64,000 bases of DNA, taken from assembly GCF_030272615.1 (NCBI RefSeq), contig NC_081415.1, positions 367,014,167 to 367,078,166 of the forward strand, in the 5' to 3' direction. The stretch's first letter is position 1. Each line of letters opens with the position of its first letter. The position numbers were made by a program, and so were the translations under genes. This stretch comes from Cryptomeria japonica. Its lineage: Eukaryota > Streptophyta > Pinopsida > Cupressales > Cupressaceae. This document shows positions 57,631 to 64,000 of this stretch, one piece after another. The notes beneath the pieces were generated by a model. That model did no database searches. It saw only the letters and a list, made by a program, of their open reading frames with translations, and was not told where the DNA came from.

Positions 57631-60600
57631 TCCATCACCGAGATGCAGATAGATAGCAAAGAAGAGAAATGCAATGTTAATAGTATACCAAGGTAGCTAA
57701 ATAAAGGGGGTTGGGGGAGAGTGGGGTGAGGAGATGTAGGGACCAAGAAATTAAAATGTAAGAGGAGCATTCAACCATAGCATCGCTCAAAATTACAAGA
57801 TGAGAAATAGTTGTTGACCACTCCTGTTACCTTATGATTTCTTGGTCCCTATGTAACTTCACCCCTCATCTTTTTATCTAGCTTAGTATGCTCTTAACAT
57901 TACATTTCTCTTTTCTTGTTATTTATGTACATCTTGATGATAGATCATTGAGTCATTTGAAACATTGGTGAAAAAAATTACATATTCAAATCTCAAAACA
58001 TTTCAAGTTAACATTATGATCTGTGAAATCTTATGCCTTTAATATATAACATTAATTCATTAGAGTACTTGTTTTGAACAATCAGTAGTTAAGACAATTG
58101 ATGGAGAATTTCTTTGAAATTTTGAAGAATAGTCTAAAGAGAGGAAGGGTATTAAAATTTAGATTCCACAAGCACATTCAATAAGAGTTTAAAGGTTGAA
58201 GCTTTTGTTAATAAATAATTGTAAAAATATGCTTTCAATTTTATTCTGCAACGTGCTTATATTTATATTTGAATTTGAATTGTTGAAAATATATGAATAA
58301 GAATTCTAAATAAAGAAAACTAGGAAAAGTCTTTTCATGAAAATGAGTGATGTAGGGAATCTATGTACAAGCTAAACATGAAGGTTGCATTGATGAGAAT
58401 TGTAACCCTTGGGGAATAAATTGTATTGTTTTGAATCTACAAATAGGTCTACTTGATTTTATTATACTCATGACTAATTTGATTATTGAATTATATTGTG
58501 ATTGTACTTTATTGAAATGCGTTAGAAATTGGTATTTTGTGAAAAGAGAAACTTTTGTATTATGTTCACTTTTTCTTTTTATTTAATTTGTACATTTAAT
58601 GACTTTTAAGTCTGGTTAGAAGTTGTGTGAGTGTTTGAGAGAAAATTTGAGTTTGAGATTATTTTGGGAAGTGTGCATTTGATGTTTGTGTGTTCCCCCT
58701 ATTTTAAACTTATTCAATATGCAATATAAATCATAAGAATATAAGACCTGCAAAGAGGTCTGAAGCACTATTTTGAGTGGGTCAAGTCCACACTTGAGGG
58801 TCATTTCCATACCCCAAAGCTTTTATCAAAAGCTTACTAATTTTCAAGTCTTGGTTATTTTATATATTTTATTTTTGAGTTTTGTTAACTATGAATTGTA
58901 AAATAGTGAGTATTTAGCTTAGCGAAAATGATGTATGAATTCTTGCAATATAAGATTAAACAATTAACTTTTCATCAAGATGGAATAATATGCTCTTTTT
59001 TTTGTATGTTATTGATGACCTACTATGCTTGGGGTATATATGTGATTATACTATAGTGGGTGATCAATTTTGATACTACATACTATGCTTTATGTTTTGA
59101 GAACCTAGTCGGTCATGTTCCTCTATGATATGTATGGCTACAAAACAATATTCTTGATATATAGTTTCCACATCAAATAATTCCATATTGAAAAAGAGAA
59201 TAAGGGTCCACAAGGTGTTTATGCATTCTGCTATCTTTTACCATTATGTGATTATGAGATTCTCTGTACGAAGAAATGCAACTGTTTTTAAAAGAATGCA
59301 TCCTTATTCTACCTAGGAGGTAGAGTATATTATGGGAAATCATACTTTATCATTCCTTGTATATCTAAATCTTAGACCATTTGATGGGAGATGGATCTCA
59401 ATGTTGCTTGAGATGCCATAAGGACTCTCATGATGCATATATAAGCGATGTGGTGTAGATTTATGTTTCCCTATGTGGTTATGTCATCTGTTTCTATATG
59501 TGTTTTGTATGAGTATTGCTATTCTATGTGTTATTAAGTGTTGCAAAGTATTTTATAATTATTTATGATATAAATGGTGTCTTGGATATTTGTGTAAACT
59601 GTTGTGATTGTTTTCTTGTTTGCTTGATGATTTATGGTTATGGACCTGTATACATGTAAATTTGAATGTACAATGGATTTGAGAAAGATAAAAGTTATAT
59701 ATTTGATATTTATTTCTTCAAGGACTACGTGTTTCTTATTTAACCACTTTAAACCAAGTTGATGGTTGGGGAGTATTTGGTTCCAAAACTGCTCTCCCAA
59801 ATACTAGGCATTTTTCTAACCTTCAAGAATAGGGGTTTGTCTTCAATAAGGTAAACAAAGCTCATCAATAGACTTGGAATGCTTAAAGGCTAGCTATATG
59901 AGTGGAAAACCTCTCCTACTCTTTGAGCTTAGCTTAAACTTAGGAGGGTCTTTCTTGAGGTATTCCTTAATAGTTTTTAAAATAAAACAAAATGAACAAA
60001 AAAAATAACAAACAACAATTATATGCAAACTACATGTTTGATCTCAATAACTATCACTAGGTAAAGAGAAACCAACTAAAATGACCTTTATATAGCTAAT
60101 AAATAATTTGCACATGCATCAACATATGATAACAATGTAACCCTTGTGATGGTTTCATTTACAATTCTATAGATTGACAAAGTATAGGTATATTGAACAT
60201 GGTTCTTTGAGATTATAGTAATTAGTTTTCCTTAAAGTTTTAATTGGTTTTTCTCCTTGAATCATGAACAATATACATTAATCTATTTTATTTTCTATGA
60301 TTTTATTTACTAATTTTTAATGCTTTAAGGTGATGTGGAGAGTCGAGTCTTAAATATTGGTGACTTATTGGGTGACATCTAGTCATATACAACCATAAAA
60401 AATATCAAAAAGGAAATCACAAAAAAGGTATGATATTGTTGAAACGCACATACTTATCCTTCTTCAAACTCACAAACATTCATATGCAACAAAAATTAGC
60501 TTGCACTGATTTAAAATGCTACGACATTTATTTAATCTTTATTATAATCATACCAACAAATGTAATGAAGAAGAATATTAAAATATTAAGAAAATTGTCA

Positions 60601-61692
60601 TATCTTGCTATTCAAGACCTTTCTAAATGCTTACAAATTATCAAGGAGACATGATTAAAAATATCTATTGTTGTAGCTGCTTTCCTATAAGTTTTGAATT
60701 GTATTAAAAAAAAATTATTCATTCATTTGGAATAAAAAAAGAAATAATCAAATACATCTAGATTTGGATTTGTGAAAAAAAATATAAAAAAATTCAATGC
60801 ATAACCAGAAGAGACCGTGTCATCTTAGATCTATTACATGTTTGCTTGTTATCTACAAATCTTCACTCAAAGCCACGAAACCAATTTATCTAGAAATTGA
60901 ATCTTTCAATGTGACAGAATCTTTAAAGGTGTTTGTAAGCATTTGTTAATCGTTACACCTTTCAAACATCAAGAGGGCAAGGAAAATGAGTTGCTATAAA
61001 ATCAATGAGATAAAAGAGAATGCAAATATAAGATAATTTCTTCACAGAAGATCAATTTCATATTCACATAAATCAGATCCACAAGAGTAGAGCTGAACTA
61101 GAGTGATATGTTGGAAAAATTAAAGTATATATTTTTAATAAAGTCACTTTAATGACTTAAGATTAGATTAAATAAATAATTAGTTGGAAATTCCTCTAGG
61201 CTAGTTAATTGACAGCTACACAAATGTAATACAAAATATGCCTAGCATTATTATATTTTTATTATTTTGTGCAATGAAATGATTTAATCCACCATTTTTT
61301 AACAGGTTATAGTTATGTGGTAGATGAATGTAGAAAGCAACAACATTAATTATCCTATCTTCGCAACAGTGGAAAGGAGAGATTTTTGGGTTGTAGCTAT
61401 TCTGGCTCCAAAATGGCATGCCATGCCATGATGTGGCTCCCCAAAATCGCATGCCCTTTCATGCCATACAACACCATACAAACGTTCCAGGACCCACCAT
61501 CGGGCTTCTGACGTGGAGGCATGTTGCCGTTTGCGGTTGACGGAAAGCAATTGCACGCGACTAACATTTGTCGGCCACTCTCCCGGTCAAATTTGAATTT
61601 CAATTTTAAAACTCCTCTCCCACTCCCGCCCAAACATAGTTTCAAACATATTTTTTGAATTAGACCGCTATTGAATTCCATTTTCATTTTCT
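57631..61692 (+). other. AT-rich spacer, no gene recognised
   Basis: About 4 kb with only short frames of fewer than 100 codons, none with a recognised domain. Word content is plain AT-rich intergenic. At 61408-61430, GGCATGCCATGCCATGATG has overlapping RY-like CATGC words. Minus frames at 61216-61687 overlap each other and look random. Confidence 0.4.
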
Positions 61693-61763
61693 GATGCTCA
61701 AGTTTAGAGTCAGGGTGAGGGAATTGGGGTTTTCTGTTTGTTTGATTTTGTTTGGTGTTGCAG

Positions 61764-61860
61764 AATTTTTAGATGGAGAAGACGGAAGGAAACCCTGGAT
61801 CTCGTCATTGGCTGACGTAACTGGTGTTGGAAATAGGAAGGCAGAGTTTGCTTCTGCAAG
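61764..61860 (+). other. Exon-like open segment
   Basis: Preceded by a pyrimidine-biased acceptor (TTTGGTGTTGCAG, ending 61763) and followed by GCAAG|GTAGAG at 61861. The open phase reads FLDGEDGRKPWISSLADVTG then VGNRKAEFASA. The region upstream (61580-61690) is more GC-rich, with CTCCCACTCCCGCCCAAAC. It may be a relic of a host gene 5' end. The family is not recognised. Confidence 0.25.
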
Positions 61861-62004
61861 GTAGAGTGTTTTTGTGTGCAGATCGACGGTCCAACGATCT
61901 GCAGTGAAAAGATCAATGTCTGGTTTTGGTAACGCCTCGTACGATGTTGCAGAGCTTCAAGTCTTTTGGGGCTGAAGAGCTCAACAGTTGAAATGAGACG
62001 GAGG

Positions 62005-62056
62005 TAGCACCAGTAAGGACCGCAATCATATAGCACCAGTAAGGACCGCAATCATG
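62005..62056 (+). repeat. 26-bp tandem duplication
   Basis: TAGCACCAGTAAGGACCGCA plus ATCATA occurs twice head to tail with period 26 (62005 and 62031); the last base differs. Confidence 0.95.
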
Positions 62057-64000
62057 TTTTGACATGGAAATCATCTCTCCTTACCATGTTTTGCCAAATC
62101 GCAACGCTGTTTCTTTCTTGTTTTTCGTTTGCTTGGATATTTCATCGCTGATTTTGGTTCTTTTTTTCTGTTTGTTGTGGTTAGCAGCTGCCCTTATCAA
62201 ATTTTGGAATTGGTCAAATCTCCCTTTCAAGATGGGAATTGATCCCTTATGGAATCGACTTACTCCAGCCTTTCTCTTCCCACCACGCCTGGCTGGGAAT
62301 TGTATCGTGGGTTTTCTTGGATTGTTTTGATCAGCGGGTATTAATGTGACCCAGTACCAAATTGTGAAGCTAAGCAAATTCCACAGACATGCGTACATTT
62401 TGGAACGTTGAGGAATCTATTCGGCTGTAGCTATTCTGGCCATATTTTTACAAGATATGGACAAAATACATTTGTAAGAGATATAGAAACCTTCAGCCAA
62501 ATGCGATTGGCAGGTGTAAATCCAGACTTTGCGATCTTTACTATCGTCCTCCCAGCCTGCTCCTAAAATGGGAGCTTTGGAACAGGGCATGGACATGCAA
62601 AGCTGAATTAGCTTCATAGAGAACAGACCACAACAGTTGATGTTGTTCATCCTCAAGACAGGTTTGGTTTTGCTGAAATTCCAGCTATGATTTTTTCTTC
62701 ATTTTTTTCGTTTTTACTCATTTAAACTGTGGAAAAAGAAGCCTTGTTTGATACTCTGCAATCTCTTTTGAAAGAGAGGTTAAATAGTTCGAAATTAATG
62801 AAAAATAAGCCTTGTCTCGCTTGTCTTGCAGACCCATTGAAAAGGGGTAAAACAAACAATAAATGGAATGGACAAGCTTAGTTTTGGTGAGAATCCAGCT
62901 GCAGCAGTCCATTATATTGTTCATTTTTGTTTTGTCATGGTATTCACAATCTCTTTTTAAATAGATGGTTTCGTACCCTTGATGGAGATGACCAAAGATT
63001 GGATTTTTCTCAGCAAGACAAACTACTGAAATAGATGGCTTTACATGCAATATGGATTCAATTGCTGCAAGCTCATCCACAAAGTTTGCATGATATATCC
63101 TTCCTTCCTTCTGATCTATAAATTTATAGATTTGAAGAGATTTTGTTACTATAACCTTCTCAACTGTAATTATTTGTAGACAAGCATCTTTCCAGTAGAG
63201 TAAGGATTGGATGTGGTTTTTGAATAAGAAAGAATAAAATATATAATTCTTTTGGTTGGTCTAGTTTACTATTGTTAGTTCTACTTTTCTATTTCTATCA
63301 TATATCATAATAAAAAATGTGTATACAATTTATAAATTTAATAGGTAGATTTGAATTTATCATTTCTAATTTGTATGTTGGAAATTATTATTCAATATGT
63401 TTTGTAAATGGATTTTTTAATCGTTTAGTGTGATTTATTTATTTTCATTTAGACTAATACTAATTTTAAATTGTATGTCAAATTATAATAGTTTTTTTCA
63501 TTATTTTTTAAAACATTATTTTAATTACACAAAAATTTGTTAGTCATCTTAATATCTTTTTATCTTAGTTAATATTATATCCAAACCCTAAAGGATACAA
63601 CTTTTCCAAAACCTTATGTTAAGAGACTCGATGTAATCTCTTAAAGAAATTAGTGAGTATTTTAAGGTTCAACATTCCAAGACAAGAATAATAGATTAAC
63701 ATAGCTATAATAATCCCCGATGCATGGCATGCGATCATTCCTATCTCTAGATGACATGGATATTAAATGTAGGTCAATCCCATCAAACTAGTTATTATTC
63801 CCTCCTATTGACTTGTATTATATAAAGAATTCAAGTTTAAGTGATGATCTTGGGACTATTACTTTTTTGCTTGCATTATGAAACTAACCCCATTAGAAGT
63901 AATTCAATGTAGAACAAGTAGTGGTCAAAGCCTTTTGCTTGGTTAAGAAAAATAAGCTATATGGGTCTCTTTATTGATCATACTCATCAAAGATGAATCT
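62057..64000 (+). other. Spacer to the window end, no gene recognised
   Basis: Frames of up to 120 codons (for example minus 63080-62718 and minus 62398-62081) overlap each other on both strands and show no recognised motif. The last kilobase is strongly AT-rich. Nothing else identified. Confidence 0.4.

Noticed and set aside
61397-61687. Minus frame of 96 codons
   Set aside because: Overlaps other minus frames and a plus-strand exon-like patch; no recognised domain.
1-64000. tRNA, rRNA or snRNA genes
   Set aside because: Looked for A/B-box and rRNA-like blocks and saw none beyond the PBS complements of initiator tRNA-Met; a covariance-model scan would be needed to exclude them.

Overview
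The window looks like repeat-dominated nuclear DNA of a seed plant with a large, TE-rich genome. The evidence is plant-type Ty3/gypsy (Tat-like), Ty1/copia (Sirevirus-like) and L1 elements, tRNA-iMet primer binding sites, plant-style introns and AT-rich spacers. A gymnosperm is plausible, but the sequence alone does not prove it. I found no intact host gene, rRNA, tRNA or CRISPR. Nearly every open frame belongs to a decayed or nested mobile element.

Layout. 1-8.7 kb: 3' part of a decayed plus-strand Tat-like Ty3/gypsy element (G-patch, RT, RNase H, second RNase H, integrase, long 3' noncoding region with two short tandem arrays, polypurine tract, 3' LTR from 7164). 9.0-18.5 kb: a probable solo LTR split by a complete LTR element without pol (9029-16760). 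That element has two 1175-bp LTRs, TSD TAGAT, a gag with four zinc knuckles and an accessory ORF of about 1,090 codons. 20.4-25.6 kb: a palindromic satellite built on GACCCCTTA-type words, bounded by (GA)n and (CT)n tracts. It is split by a 2784-bp minus-strand TRIM-like element with 455-bp LTRs and TSD CCCCT. 25.6-36.1 kb: a candidate DNA transposon with a plus-strand DDE-like transposase pseudogene and a convergent, spliced minus-strand second gene. Between them lie a B3-domain gene fragment and an 8-copy satellite of about 360 bp. 36.1-56.0 kb: a minus-strand L1-type LINE split by two minus-strand Sirevirus-like copia elements (39073-45791 and 46902-53583). One of these keeps an 888-codon integrase-RT-RNase H frame. 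56-64 kb: AT-rich spacer with diverged direct repeats and one exon-like patch.

Relationships. The nesting gives relative ages: solo LTR before the 9029 element; satellite before the TRIM-like element; LINE before both copia elements. An 18-bp perfect palindrome (AAATCGGATATCCGATTT) and one-mismatch versions of it sit at the borders of the three central blocks. They may be termini of one transposon family. The most novel-looking parts are the two-gene transposon candidate with these palindromes, the pol-less element with its large accessory ORF, and the satellite/TRIM composite.
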